Positions 42,406 through 51,678 are shown, counted from the stretch's first letter. The stretch is 64,000 nucleotides of DNA from Rhodanobacteraceae bacterium (GCA_024234055.1 JACKOW010000007.1:124001-188000); one strand, 5' to 3'. A program made the numbers and translations. The notes: generated by a model from the sequence alone, not told the origin.

Positions 42406-43752
42406 CTAGGAACTCAACATCCGGCTGAAATCGTTGAAGAATGCCAGACACATCAGTGCCAGCAAGGCTCCAAGACCCAGATAGTGGCCTACGGCCTGGG
42501 CCCGATCACTCAGCGGACTACCTTTCACCCACTCAATAAAGTAATACAACAAATGGCCGCCATCCAGAATCGGAATCGGCAACAGGTTCATGATGCACAA
42601 GCTCAGACTGATCAGTCCAAGAAAACGCAGGAACTGGGTAAAGCCGCCTTCCGCCGAGTAGTTGGCGAACTGCGCAATGCTGATCGGACCGGACACGTTC
42701 TTGAGCTGTGCCTCGCCGGAAATCATGTGCCGGATGACTCGAAGACTGCCAACGGTCAGGCGCCAGGTTTCGCTGAAGGCCTGCGGGATCGCCGCCAGCG
42801 GCCCATAGTGGCGTGTGGTCTCGCGCATGTCGGGGGCCACGCCAACCACCCAGGCCGTCTGCTCCTCAACCGTGTGTTGCCGGGCCTGGATCACCAGGGT
42901 CTCGCGAATGCCGTTGCGGTCCACCAGCAGTCGTACCCGACCCTCGTGCGCGCCGGCCTCGGCCTGGATGGCATCGCGCATGTCGGCAAAACGATTCACC
43001 GGCGTGTCGCCGACCTGAACGATGGTGTCGCCGACTTTCAAGCCCGCGAGTTCGGCCGGATCGCCCGGGCTCAGTGCACCCACCTCGGTGGGCGGCACCC
43101 AATGCCAGGGTTTCAGGCCAAGTTGGGTGAGAAAGCGCGACTCATCTACCGGCTCGCCCAACTGGCCGAGATTCATGCGCTGGGTGGCGATACCACCGCC
43201 ATCGCGGCGCACATCGATGTTGACCGTCTCGCCGCGATAGGCCTTGGTGGTCAGGTCGACCAGCACATGGGTCCAGTTGCTGACCGGATCGCCGTTGACG
43301 GCAAGAATGAGATCGCCGCGCCGCAACCCGGATTCGGCCGCGAATCCCTCGACCTCGCCCACATAAGGCGAATAGTCCTTGACCCCGACCAGCAGCATCA
43401 ACCAGAAGGCGAACAACGCAAACACCAGATTGAAGATCGGTCCAGCGGCGACGATGGCCACCCGCTGGCCAATGGATTTGCGGTTGAAGGCCTGATGGAC
43501 CTCCTTCGCCTCGACATCGGCCTCGCGTTCATCAAGCATCTTCACATAGCCGCCGAGCGGTATCGCGGCGATGACGTATTCGGTCCCATCGCGCCCGCGT
43601 CGGGTCCACAGCGGCTTGCCCAAGCCCACGCTGAAGCGCAGCACCTTGACGCCACAACGGCGAGCCACCCAGAAGTGCCCGAACTCGTGAAAGGTCACCA
43701 GCAGGCTGGTCGCCACCAGAAACCAGAAGATCGAGCCCAGCAACAATTCCAT
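42406..43752 (-). CDS. rseP: Site-2 protease RseP
   Basis: This 448-residue inner-membrane zinc protease cuts RseA in the sigma-E pathway and removes signal-peptide remnants. The zinc motif is HEFGH (His22, Glu23, His26) in the first helix. Two PDZ domains lie in the periplasmic part (SGLRRGDLILAVNGDPVSNW and AELAGLKVGDTIVQVGDTPV), and NLLPIPILDGGHLLYY supplies the third zinc ligand. It lies 2 bp after dxr. Confidence 0.97.
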   Translation of the reverse strand: MELLLGSIFWFLVATSLLVTFHEFGHFWVARRCGVKVLRFSVGLGKPLWTRRGRDGTEYVIAAIPLGGYVKMLDEREADVEAKEVHQAFNRKSIGQRVAIVAAGPIFNLVFALFAFWLMLLVGVKDYSPYVGEVEGFAAESGLRRGDLILAVNGDPVSNWTHVLVDLTTKAYRGETVNIDVRRDGGGIATQRMNLGQLGEPVDESRFLTQLGLKPWHWVPPTEVGALSPGDPAELAGLKVGDTIVQVGDTPVNRFADMRDAIQAEAGAHEGRVRLLVDRNGIRETLVIQARQHTVEEQTAWVVGVAPDMRETTRHYGPLAAIPQAFSETWRLTVGSLRVIRHMISGEAQLKNVSGPISIAQFANYSAEGGFTQFLRFLGLISLSLCIMNLLPIPILDGGHLLYYFIEWVKGSPLSDRAQAVGHYLGLGALLALMCLAFFNDFSRMLSS

Positions 43753-43753
43753 A

Positions 43754-44932
43754 TCAGCTCCGCTTTCCTGAATCGATGACCGCAGTCGCCACGCTTCGGG
43801 CCTGCCGGTCAGCTTCGAGCACGTCAGCCACCGACTCTACAGACGATAGGGCACAACGATTTAAAGCCTCGTTAACAGTGGCGGCAATTCCGGCAAAGCC
43901 AAGGCTGCCGTTCAGGAATGCTGCCACCGCCACTTCATTGGCCGCGTTCAGCATGGCTGGCGCCGTGCCTCCAGCCTCCAGTGCCTGATAGGCGAGTTTA
44001 AGGCAAGGAAAGGCTTCAAGGTCAGGGGTGGAGAAATCCAGCCGCGCCAGCGCAGCGAGGTCCAATGTCGGCGCACCCGACTCGATCCGCTCAGGCCAGG
44101 CCAGTGCATGGGCAATCGGAATGCGCATGTCGGCGCTGCCGAGCTGTGCCAGGAAGCTGCCATCATGGTATTCGACCAGGGAGTGGATCGTGCTTTGCGG
44201 ATGCACGATGACCCGGATCCGAGAGCTTTCGAGACCGAACAGAAAGTGCGCCTCGATCACCTCCAGCCCCTTGTTCATCAAGGTGGCAGAGTCCACCGAG
44301 ATCTTCGGACCCATCGTCCAGTTCGGATGGGCGCAGGCCTGAGCGACGGTCACCTGTTCCAACTGGGCGCGGCTCCAGCCCCGGAACGGCCCACCTGAAG
44401 CTGTCAACCAAAGCTGGCGCACGCCCGCCAACGGACGCTGCAGAGGATCGGGCAGGCACTGAAAAATGGCGTTGTGCTCGCTGTCGATGGGTAACAGCTG
44501 CGCCCCACCCTGGGCCACCGCCTGCATCAGCAGGCCGCCGGCACAGACCAGTGCCTCCTTGTTGGCGAGCAGGATGCGCTTGCCGGCATGCGCCGCTGCC
44601 AGCGTGGCGGGCAAGCCGGCGGCCCCGACGATGGCTGCCACCACGGTGTCCACTGCAGCGTCGGCCACTACGGTCTCGATCGCTGACATGCCGCTGGCTA
44701 CCGTTGTACCTGGCGCGCTGTTTCGCAGACGTGCGGCCAGGCGCAGACAGGCGTCGGCGTCGGCCATGACTGCCACCTCGGGTCTGAAGCGCTCACAGAT
44801 CTCGGCCATGCCCAGATCATCTCGCGCCGCCACCGCACTGTGCAGACGAAATCGGTCCGGATGCCGGGCGATCAGATCCAGGGTGCTGCGACCAATGGAC
44901 CCGGTGGCACCGAGCAGGCAGATCGACTTCAT
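43754..44932 (-). CDS. dxr: 1-deoxy-D-xylulose 5-phosphate reductoisomerase
   Basis: This 392-residue enzyme makes 2-C-methyl-D-erythritol 4-phosphate, the committed step of the MEP isoprenoid pathway that feeds UppS. The NADPH site is LLGATGSIGRSTLDLI, and metal and substrate motifs are LLPIDSEHNAIFQCL, ASGGPFRGW and NWTMGPKISVDSATLMNKGL followed by EVIEAHFLF. It overlaps cdsA by 4 bp. Confidence 0.97.
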   Translation of the reverse strand: MKSICLLGATGSIGRSTLDLIARHPDRFRLHSAVAARDDLGMAEICERFRPEVAVMADADACLRLAARLRNSAPGTTVASGMSAIETVVADAAVDTVVAAIVGAAGLPATLAAAHAGKRILLANKEALVCAGGLLMQAVAQGGAQLLPIDSEHNAIFQCLPDPLQRPLAGVRQLWLTASGGPFRGWSRAQLEQVTVAQACAHPNWTMGPKISVDSATLMNKGLEVIEAHFLFGLESSRIRVIVHPQSTIHSLVEYHDGSFLAQLGSADMRIPIAHALAWPERIESGAPTLDLAALARLDFSTPDLEAFPCLKLAYQALEAGGTAPAMLNAANEVAVAAFLNGSLGFAGIAATVNEALNRCALSSVESVADVLEADRQARSVATAVIDSGKRS

Positions 44933-45792
44933 AGGCCGATCAGATAGCGGCCACAGACGAAGATCGGGAAGGCCGCCAGCATGCTGTCGATCCGATCCAG
45001 AATGCCGCCGTGACCGGGCAGCAGCGAACCGCTGTCCTTGAGATTCGACTGGCGCTTGATCAGGCTCTCGAACAGATCACCCACAATCGAGAACAACACC
45101 GTCACCGTGGCCAGCACCACCAGCAGCACATGGCCGACCGGAATAGGTTTCAGCAGCCACCCCGCCAGTGCGGCGAAGATCACGGTGCCAACGAGCGCAC
45201 CATAAACACCCTCTCGGGTCTTGCCCGGACTGATCCGCGGCGCCAGCTTGTGCTGACCGAAACGCCGCCCGGCAAAATAGGCCGAAACATCCGCCACCCA
45301 GATCAGCATCAATACGAACAGCGTCCACCAGGGCCCGGTCACCGGCTCGCGATGGATCAGCCATGCTGCCACCCAGGCAGGGACCACCATGGCGCTGCCC
45401 ACCAGCATCTTGAGTTCGCGATTGCGTCGGGTCGGCGCAGAGCCGAATTCAAAGGCGCGCAGCCAGAGTATGGCCAGACACCACCAGATCACCCCGATCC
45501 AGGCAATCGGCAGCAGCCAGTTCTCCGGGCGCAACAGGATCAGGGCCGCCATGATGCCGCCGTTGACCAGCACGGCCGCCGCGCGCAGGCCCCGCAGCCG
45601 GAAACCGATCACCCGCGTCCATTCCCAGATGGCGTAGCAGAGCACCAGGCCAAAACCGAAGGCGAAGGCCGTGCTCGGCAGATACAGCACCGCCAGTATC
45701 GCCAATGGTGCCAGCAGCAACGCGGTGCCCACGCGCGCGCGCAGGCCGCTGCTGACCGAAGGCTTCGATTCCAATGGTTGCGACTCAGACAT
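44929..45792 (-). CDS. cdsA: Phosphatidate cytidylyltransferase
   Basis: This 287-residue membrane protein forms CDP-diacylglycerol for phospholipid synthesis. It has about eight helices and the family signature VGDLFESLIKRQSNLKDSGS followed by LLPGHGGILDRIDSM, which carries the metal-binding Asp residues. DVSAYFAGRRFGQHKLAPRI with SPGKTREGV is the second conserved block. The start MSESQPLESK gives a short soluble lead. It overlaps uppS by 8 bp and dxr by 4 bp. Confidence 0.96.
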   Translation of the reverse strand: MSESQPLESKPSVSSGLRARVGTALLLAPLAILAVLYLPSTAFAFGFGLVLCYAIWEWTRVIGFRLRGLRAAAVLVNGGIMAALILLRPENWLLPIAWIGVIWWCLAILWLRAFEFGSAPTRRNRELKMLVGSAMVVPAWVAAWLIHREPVTGPWWTLFVLMLIWVADVSAYFAGRRFGQHKLAPRISPGKTREGVYGALVGTVIFAALAGWLLKPIPVGHVLLVVLATVTVLFSIVGDLFESLIKRQSNLKDSGSLLPGHGGILDRIDSMLAAFPIFVCGRYLIGL

Positions 45793-46573
45793 TCACAGCC
45801 TCGGGTTTACCCGTTACCTGGGCGCTGGTCTTGCCGAATCGACGCTCGCGCTGGGCGAATTCGGCCAGCGCTGCAGCAAAGGCTGGCTCGTCAAAATCGG
45901 GCCAGAGGATCGGCGTGAAGTAGAGCTCCGTGTAGGCCAGGTGCCAGAGCAGAAAGTTGCTGATCCGGGCCTCGCCGCCGGTGCGGATGAACAGATCCGG
46001 TTCGGGCAGCGGCGCCAGCGACAGGTGCTGCTCGAAACTTGTCTGATCAATCGCATCCGGGTCGATCTGTCCCGCCACGGCCGCGCGGGCCAGTGCCTGA
46101 GCGGCGTTGACGATATCCCAGCGCCCTCCGTAATTGACGGCGATGTTCACCGTCAGGCGCACCACATCCAACGCGGCTGCTTCAGATTCCGCCATGGCGG
46201 CGCGCAGTTCCGGCGAAAACCGGCTGCGCTCGCCGATGAAACGCAGGCGCACGCCATTGCCCGCCAGTTCCCGGGCCTCCTTGCGCAGGGCGCGCAGGAA
46301 CAAGTCCATCAGATGACGAACTTCGCCCTCGGGGCGCGACCAGTTCTCGCTGCTGAAGGCGAACAGGGTGAGCACTTCCACCTTGGATCGAATGCAGGCC
46401 TCGATGACTTTGCGCACGGCCTGCACGCCGGCTCGATGCCCGAAGGCACGCGGCCGACGCCTCTGTTTGGCCCAGCGACCATTGCCATCCATGACAATGG
46501 CCACATGCCGCGGCGTGGGCGCTGCGGGACCGGTAGCCGGCCCCTCAGGCGCCGGCGCGGCAGCTGCGCTCAA
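45785..46573 (-). CDS. uppS: Undecaprenyl diphosphate synthase
   Basis: This 262-residue cis-prenyltransferase makes the C55 lipid carrier for peptidoglycan and O-antigen. The catalytic Asp is in HVAIVMDGNGRWAKQR (Asp29), and EVLTLFAFSSENWSRP and DLFIRTGGEARISNFLLWH are the remaining family motifs. An Ala/Pro-rich lead of about 20 residues precedes the fold; a later start is possible but no ATG lies there. It overlaps frr by 4 bp and cdsA by 8. Confidence 0.96.
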   Translation of the reverse strand: MSAAAAPAPEGPATGPAAPTPRHVAIVMDGNGRWAKQRRRPRAFGHRAGVQAVRKVIEACIRSKVEVLTLFAFSSENWSRPEGEVRHLMDLFLRALRKEARELAGNGVRLRFIGERSRFSPELRAAMAESEAAALDVVRLTVNIAVNYGGRWDIVNAAQALARAAVAGQIDPDAIDQTSFEQHLSLAPLPEPDLFIRTGGEARISNFLLWHLAYTELYFTPILWPDFDEPAFAAALAEFAQRERRFGKTSAQVTGKPEAVNV

Positions 46574-47136
46574 AGCTGCATCAACTCATCTTCTTTGTGC
46601 TTGACCACCGCGTCCACTTCCTTGACGAAGCGATCGGTGAGCTTCTGGATGTCGTCCTCGGCACGACGATCCTCGTCCTCGGTGGCGATCTTGGCCTTGA
46701 GCAATTCCTTGCAGTGGTGATTGGCATCACGACGCACATTGCGAATGGCCACCTTGGTGTTCTCGCCCTCGTGGGAGACCACCTTGGCCAGATCCCGACG
46801 GCGTTCCTCGGTCAGTGGCGGGATGACGATACGAATCACCTGACCCGCGGTGTTCGGTGTCAGACCCAGATCCGAGGTCATGATGGCCTTCTCGACGGCT
46901 GCGACCATGGGCTTCTCCCAGGGCTGCACGGTGATGGTGCGGGCATCCGCCACGGTCACATTGGCCACCTGGCTGATCGGCACGGGGGAGCCGTAGTAAT
47001 CGACACGGAGATGATCGAGCAGTTGCGCCGATGCGCGTCCGGTGCGGAGCTTCATCAACTCCTGTTTCAGCACCTCGATGCACTTGTGCATGCGCGTTTC
47101 CGCGTCCGCCTTGATTTCAGCGAGTGAGCTAGTCAT
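46570..47136 (-). CDS. frr: Ribosome recycling factor
   Basis: This 188-residue protein splits the post-termination ribosome with EF-G. It has the tRNA-mimic three-helix bundle; LKQELMKLRTGRASAQLLDH and VQPWEKPMVAAVEKAIMTSD followed by NTAGQVIRIVIPPLTEERRR are the usual conserved blocks. The start at 47136 follows GGAAGGA; a frame extension to 47280 runs into the repeat gap and is rejected. It overlaps uppS by 4 bp. Confidence 0.96.
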   Translation of the reverse strand: MTSSLAEIKADAETRMHKCIEVLKQELMKLRTGRASAQLLDHLRVDYYGSPVPISQVANVTVADARTITVQPWEKPMVAAVEKAIMTSDLGLTPNTAGQVIRIVIPPLTEERRRDLAKVVSHEGENTKVAIRNVRRDANHHCKELLKAKIATEDEDRRAEDDIQKLTDRFVKEVDAVVKHKEDELMQL

Positions 47137-47549
47137 GGGTCCTTCCTTGTCACAGCCATGGAATGGCCGCGGAGTATAGCGGGATAGGCGGCCAGCGCTG
47201 GTGTTGCCGAGCCCATCGTTGTTCACGGAACAGATCGAGCATCCGCCATCGCGACGCGACAGCCGGCACTTCTCGCCCATTGTTGGACAAGAGCTTCAAC
47301 GCAGAGCACGCAGAGGGCCGCTGAGAACGCGGAGAAAAGCCCATCCAGGACGGCTCTACTTCTCTCCGCGAGCTCTCTGCTTTTCCTTTGCGTTCTTGGC
47401 GTCCGGCGTCTGGCCACATCCTGCGTCCCAGCAGGATCGTCGCGGAGCCGTTCGCGCCACGAGGGCGCTCCTACCAAAGTGGCATATCGCCCATGAGCAT
47501 GTCGTACCGACTCAGGCGGCAGAAGACGACGCCCCGCCAGATCCCTGGG
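47137..47549. repeat. Gene-free gap with repeats between pyrH and frr
   Basis: This 413-bp gap splits two genes that usually lie close together. It contains an inverted pair of the AACGCAGAG family: forward AACGCAGAGCACGCAGAGGG at 47298-47340 and the reverse-type GCTCTCTGCTTTTCCTTTGC at 47361-47402. A single GGTCGCGCC-like copy (GTTCGCGCCACGAGGGCGCT) lies at about 47453-47472. The frr promoter, if separate, must lie in the first 100 bases upstream of its start. Confidence 0.65.
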
Positions 47550-48278
47550 CTAGCCGTTCTGATCGACCAGCGTGCCCACATTCTCACCCTGGACGATGCG
47601 CATCAGATCGCCGCGGCGGTGCAGATCGTAGACCCGGATCGGCATGCGATAGTCGCGACACAGCGCAAAGGCCGTGGTGTCCATGACCGCCAGCTTGCGC
47701 TCGATGGCGCTGTCGTAGCTGATCTTGTCGAAACGGACGGCATTCGGGTCCTTGTTCGGATCGGCCGAGTACAGCCCATCGACCTTGGTCGCCTTCAGCA
47801 TCAGATCGGCGTTGATTTCGATCGCGCGCAGGGCGGCGGCAGAGTCGGTGGTGAAGAAGGGATTGCCGGTACCGGCGGCGAAGACCACGATACGGTTCTT
47901 CTCCAGATGGCGAATGGCGCGGCGGCGGATGTAGTCCTCGCAGACCTCGTTGATCTTGATGGCACTCATGACCCGGCAGGTCGCGCCCTGCTTCTCGATC
48001 GCGTCCTGCAGCGCCAACGAGTTCATCACCGTGGCCAGCATGCCCATGTGATCAGCGGTGGCGCGATCAATGCCACTCTTGGCCAGCCCGACGCCGCGGA
48101 AGATATTGCCGCCGCCCACCACCAGACCGATCTGCACGCCGATCTTGGAGACTTCGATGATCTCGGCAGCGAGGCGATGCAATACCTCCGGATCGATACC
48201 ATAATCCTCCGCGCCCAGCAGTGCCTCACCGCTGAGCTTCAACAAGATGCGGCGAAATACCGGTGGGGCGCTGCTCAT
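47550..48278 (-). CDS. pyrH: UMP kinase
   Basis: This 242-residue amino-acid-kinase-fold enzyme phosphorylates UMP to UDP for RNA, DNA and UDP-sugars. Motifs are RILLKLSGEAL at the start, VVGGGNIFRG, DHMGMLATVMNSLAL and the nucleotide region VFAAGTGNPFFTTDSAAALR. The ATG at 48278 is chosen over the frame extension to 48341, which reaches into the terminator region. No strong ribosome site is visible. It is between tsf and frr as usual. Confidence 0.96.
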   Translation of the reverse strand: MSSAPPVFRRILLKLSGEALLGAEDYGIDPEVLHRLAAEIIEVSKIGVQIGLVVGGGNIFRGVGLAKSGIDRATADHMGMLATVMNSLALQDAIEKQGATCRVMSAIKINEVCEDYIRRRAIRHLEKNRIVVFAAGTGNPFFTTDSAAALRAIEINADLMLKATKVDGLYSADPNKDPNAVRFDKISYDSAIERKLAVMDTTAFALCRDYRMPIRVYDLHRRGDLMRIVQGENVGTLVDQNG

Positions 48279-48365
48279 GCGAAGGGGTCTCCAATGTCCA
48301 GATGGCCGATACAATGCGCTCAACAGGCGGACGCCAGCCAACCATCCCGCCCGGCTACTGCTGAT

Positions 48366-48394
48366 AAAAGAAGGCCCCGGAACCCGGGGCCTTC
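48366..48394 (-). terminator. Intrinsic terminator downstream of tsf
   Basis: Read on the minus strand, an 11-bp GC-rich stem (GAAGGCCCCGG and its complement) with a 3-base loop is followed by CTTTTATC. It starts 10 bases after the tsf stop. It would end rpsB-tsf transcription before pyrH, perhaps incompletely. Confidence 0.85.
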
Positions 48395-48403
48395 AGTGAC
48401 TGC

Positions 48404-49285
48404 TTACTGACTCGCCTTGACCTGTTTCATCACTTCTTCGGCGAAGTTCTCTTCCTTCTTCTCGATGCCCTCGCCCACATTCATGCGCACGAAGCCGGTG
48501 ACCTTGGCGCCAGCCTTCTTGATGGCCTCTTCCACACCCATGCCATTGGCATCCGGCGCAGCATAGGCCTGGCCCAGCAGGGTCTGTTCGGCCAGCGTCT
48601 TGCGGATCTTGCCCTGGATCATCTTCTCCAGGATTTCCGGCGGCTTGCCCGAATCCTTGGCCTGCTCCATGGCGATGTTGCGCTCACGCGCCACCACTTC
48701 TTCCGGCACTTCGCTCATGTCCAGGTACTGCGGATTCATCGCCGCAATATGCATGGCCAGGCCCTTGGCCAGTTCCGGCGTGCCGCCTTCCAGCGCCACC
48801 AGCACGCCCAGCTTGTCGTTGCTGTGGATGTAGGCACCGATGTTGCCACCCGAAATCATGGCGGCGCGGCGCACCTGCATGTTCTCGCCGATCTTGGCAA
48901 CCAGCGCCTGGCGCACCTGATCCACCGTCTGACCGTCAGCCAGCGGCAGCGACTTGATGGATTCGACCTCAGCGGTGCCGGCGGCGACGGCGGCGGCGGC
49001 GACGTCGGCGGCAAACTTGACGAAGTTCTCGTCCTTGCCGACGAAGTCGGTTTCACAGTTGAGCTCGACCAACAGGGCCTTGCCGTCTGCCTGACCCAGG
49101 GCAACACGACCTTCCGCGGCGACGCGAGTGGCCTTCTTGTCGGCCTTGGCCAGACCCTGCGTGCGCAGCCAGTCGGCCGCAGATTCAATGTTGCCAGCGT
49201 TTTCCACCAGCGCTTTCTTGCATTCCATCATGCCGGCGCCAGAGCGCTCGCGCAGTTCCTTCACGAGGGCAGCGGTGATTTCCAT
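48404..49285 (-). CDS. tsf: Elongation factor Ts
   Basis: This 293-residue protein is the guanine-exchange factor for EF-Tu. The N-terminal LVKELRERSGAGMMECKKAL is the UBA-like domain, and LLVELNCETDFVGKDENF is the core EF-Tu contact, with the HIAAMNPQYL segment after. I prefer MEITAALV at 49285 over the ATG two codons upstream. It follows rpsB by about 106 bp and ends at the terminator listed. Confidence 0.97.
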   Translation of the reverse strand: MEITAALVKELRERSGAGMMECKKALVENAGNIESAADWLRTQGLAKADKKATRVAAEGRVALGQADGKALLVELNCETDFVGKDENFVKFAADVAAAAVAAGTAEVESIKSLPLADGQTVDQVRQALVAKIGENMQVRRAAMISGGNIGAYIHSNDKLGVLVALEGGTPELAKGLAMHIAAMNPQYLDMSEVPEEVVARERNIAMEQAKDSGKPPEILEKMIQGKIRKTLAEQTLLGQAYAAPDANGMGVEEAIKKAGAKVTGFVRMNVGEGIEKKEENFAEEVMKQVKASQ

Positions 49286-49391
49286 GGTCATTCCTTAAAT
49301 CGAACAAGGTGATAGAGGGCACGCGGCTGGCGCGCACCCCTGGGATTTGCAGGTCCGGCGACTCGCGCCGGACCATGATCAACGTGCAGGA

Positions 49392-50264
49392 TTACTCGCC
49401 GGCGTCATCCGAACGACGCGGTGCGCCACCCGGACCACCGCTGGGACGACGACGCGGCGGTCCCTTGCGGTCATTGGGCTTGTTGCGACGGTTGTTGTCC
49501 GGCTTGGCGGCACCGGCCAGCGGATTGCCATCGGCGTCCAGCTCGACGAAATCATCGGCTGCACCCACAGCGGCGGCCGGAGCCGCAGCCTTGCCTTCCA
49601 GCACGGCATCTGCAGCGGCGCGTGCATACAGCTGGATGGCACTGATCGCGTCGTCGTTACCCGGGATCACGTAATCGACATGGTCCGGATTGTGGTTGGT
49701 ATCGACAATGCCGATCACCGGAATGCCGAGCTTGCGAGCTTCCTTGATCGCGATCTCTTCGTGACCGGTATCGATCACGAACAGCGCGTCCGGCAGGCTG
49801 TTCATGTTCTTGATGCCGCCCAGGCTGTTGTCCAGCTTCTCCATCTCGCGCGAGAGCTGCAGGGCTTCGTGCTTGACCAGACGCTCCCAGCTGCCGTCGG
49901 TGCTCTGGGTCTCAAGCTCCTTCAGACGCGCGATCGACTGCTTGACGGTGCGGAAGTTGGTCAGCATGCCGCCGAGCCAGCGCGCCGACACGTGCGGCAT
50001 GCCGCAACGCGAGGCTTCTTCCTTGATGGTCTGACGAGCCGAGCGCTTGGTGCCGACAAACAGGATGTTGCTGCGACGCTGCGCCAGACCGCTGATGAAA
50101 TTCATCGCGTCATTGAACAGCGGCAGGGTCTTTTCCAGATTGACGATATGAATCTTGCCGCGGGCGCCGAAGATGTACGGACCCATTTTCGGGTTCCAGT
50201 AACGGGTCTGATGTCCGAAATGGACGCCCGCTTCGAGCATTTGCCGCATGGTCACGGTGGTCAT
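49392..50264 (-). CDS. rpsB: 30S ribosomal protein S2
   Basis: This 290-residue protein begins MTTVTMRQMLEAGVHFGHQT and has RYWNPKMGPYIFGARGKIHI and WLGGMLTNFRTVKQSI, all standard S2. The C-terminal tail from about 240 is Ala-, Pro-, Gly- and Arg-rich and longer than in E. coli; such tails occur in related groups. AAGGA precedes the ATG at 50264. The longer frame to 50477 covers the mRNA leader and is rejected. Confidence 0.97.
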   Translation of the reverse strand: MTTVTMRQMLEAGVHFGHQTRYWNPKMGPYIFGARGKIHIVNLEKTLPLFNDAMNFISGLAQRRSNILFVGTKRSARQTIKEEASRCGMPHVSARWLGGMLTNFRTVKQSIARLKELETQSTDGSWERLVKHEALQLSREMEKLDNSLGGIKNMNSLPDALFVIDTGHEEIAIKEARKLGIPVIGIVDTNHNPDHVDYVIPGNDDAISAIQLYARAAADAVLEGKAAAPAAAVGAADDFVELDADGNPLAGAAKPDNNRRNKPNDRKGPPRRRPSGGPGGAPRRSDDAGE

Positions 50265-50300
50265 ACTTAAGTCCTTGATACTTTTGGGGATTATCCCCGT

Positions 50301-50403
50301 GGTTGGGCCTCCACGCATGCGCTTCGGGAGCCCTTCCTGGGCACCAACCCGACCACGACAACCATGCGTGTGTGGAGTCATCGTCGCCGCAGGATTGCGG
50401 CGA
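50301..50403 (-). promoter_or_regulatory. Structured rpsB mRNA leader (possible S2 autoregulatory site)
   Basis: Between about 37 and 140 bases upstream of the rpsB start codon the minus-strand RNA can form a stem of 50308-50319 with 50363-50377 (12 pairs with a 2-base bulge) and a separate perfect 8-bp hairpin, TCGCCGCA-loop-TGCGGCGA, at 50384-50403. Gammaproteobacterial rpsB leaders are known to bind S2 and repress rpsB-tsf. That this one does is inference; I could not compare it with the Rfam model. Confidence 0.5.
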
Positions 50404-50491
50404 TCGACGGACATGGACCGGATCAGCTCGATCCAAAAATCCGCGGGAGCATAGCTTTTTCCGGGTCCGGCCGGCAAGTCAAACGCCGCAC

Positions 50492-50747
50492 GCCGGTGGG
50501 AGCGGATTCATCCGCGAACAATGCCAGCGTCGGCGCAGAAGCGTCGCGGACATAGTCCACTCCCACAGAGGCCTCGGTCGCCGGTGGGAGCGGATTCATC
50601 CGCGAACAATGCCAGCGTCGGCGCAGAAGCATCGCGGACTGAGTCCACTCCCACAGAGGCCTCGGTCGCCGGTGGGAGCGGATTCATCCGCGAACAGTGC
50701 CAGCGTCGGCGCAGGAGCGTCGCGGACTGAGTCCGCTCCCACAGACG
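50492..50747. repeat. Three tandem copies of an 88-bp REP-like palindrome
   Basis: Copies start at 50492, 50580 and 50668, with a period of exactly 88 bp. Each holds GGTGGGAGCGGATTCATCCG on the left and a roughly complementary GGACTGAGTCCACTCCCACA on the right, with AATGCCAGCGTCGGCGCAGA between. Copies 1 and 2 differ at a few bases, and the third is slightly shorter. They lie in the 640-bp gap between divergent rpsB and map. The stretch 50748-50904 shows nothing except the map ribosome site region. Confidence 0.8.
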
Positions 50748-50904
50748 GGCGGCGATACGCCGCTACTGCCGCCGCCCGATGACCCACTTGCAATCCACCG
50801 CCACAGAACCCAAATTGCGTGGTCAGGCTTGACAAGCCGCCCGTGCGTGCGAGGCTTGACCGCCGCCGCCAGGATGCGCGGGTCCGAACACAGACAGGAT
50901 TTTC

Positions 50905-51678
50905 ATGAGTATTACCTACAAGACACCGGAACAGATCGAGAAGATGCGCGTCGCCGGGCGCCTCGCAGCCGAAGTGCTGCAGATGATCCGACCACACGTG
51001 GTTCCGGGTGTCAGCACCGATGCACTCGACCGGATCTGCCACGAGTACATCGTCGACCAGCAGCAGGCCATCCCTGCCCCGCTGAACTACAAGGGCTTTC
51101 CGCGTTCGATCTGCACCTCGGTCAACAACGTGGTTTGCCACGGCATTCCCGGGCCCAAGGTGCTGAAAGAAGGCGACATCATCAATATCGACGTCACTGT
51201 GATCAAGGATGGCTTTCATGGCGACACCAGCCGCATGTTCCATGTCGGCGAGACCTCGGTGCTGGCCAGGCGCCTGGTCGACACCACACTGGCGGCGATG
51301 AAGCTCGGCATCGAGATGGTCAAGCCGGGCGAACATCTGGGAGAAATCGGTCGTGCCATCCAGCGTTTCGTCGAAGCTGAGCGTTTCTCGGTGGTGCGCG
51401 AGTACTGCGGTCATGGCATTGGCGAGCGCTTCCACGAAGAACCGCAGGTGCTGCATTACTATGATCCGTCCCGCGGCAAGGGCGAGGAACTGAAGCCTGG
51501 CATGACCTTCACCATCGAACCCATGGTCAATGCCGGGCAGCGCCACGTGCGGCTGCTGCCGGATGGCTGGACCGTGGTCACCAAGGACCGCTCGCTGTCG
51601 GCGCAATGGGAGCACACGGTGCTGGTGACCGAGGACGGGTTCGAGGTACTCACGCTGGCAGACGGAGAGCCTTTTTGA
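50905..51678 (+). CDS. map: Methionine aminopeptidase, type I
   Basis: This 257-residue metalloenzyme removes the initiator methionine. Ligands are seen in NIDVTVIKDGFHGDTSRMF (two Asp), the His in EYCGHGIGERFHEEPQVLHY, the Glu in MTFTIEPMVN and the Glu in SAQWEHTVLVT. CTSVNNVVCHGIPGPKVL is a type I landmark. It is divergent from rpsB and overlaps glnD by 4 bp. Confidence 0.97.
   Translation: MSITYKTPEQIEKMRVAGRLAAEVLQMIRPHVVPGVSTDALDRICHEYIVDQQQAIPAPLNYKGFPRSICTSVNNVVCHGIPGPKVLKEGDIINIDVTVIKDGFHGDTSRMFHVGETSVLARRLVDTTLAAMKLGIEMVKPGEHLGEIGRAIQRFVEAERFSVVREYCGHGIGERFHEEPQVLHYYDPSRGKGEELKPGMTFTIEPMVNAGQRHVRLLPDGWTVVTKDRSLSAQWEHTVLVTEDGFEVLTLADGEPF

Noticed and set aside
40086..42428. 780-codon plus-strand open frame opposite bamA
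   Set aside because: It is an antisense shadow caused by high GC; bamA is certain.
50492..50747. CRISPR-like array
   Set aside because: The 88-bp units are contiguous palindromes with no unique spacers.
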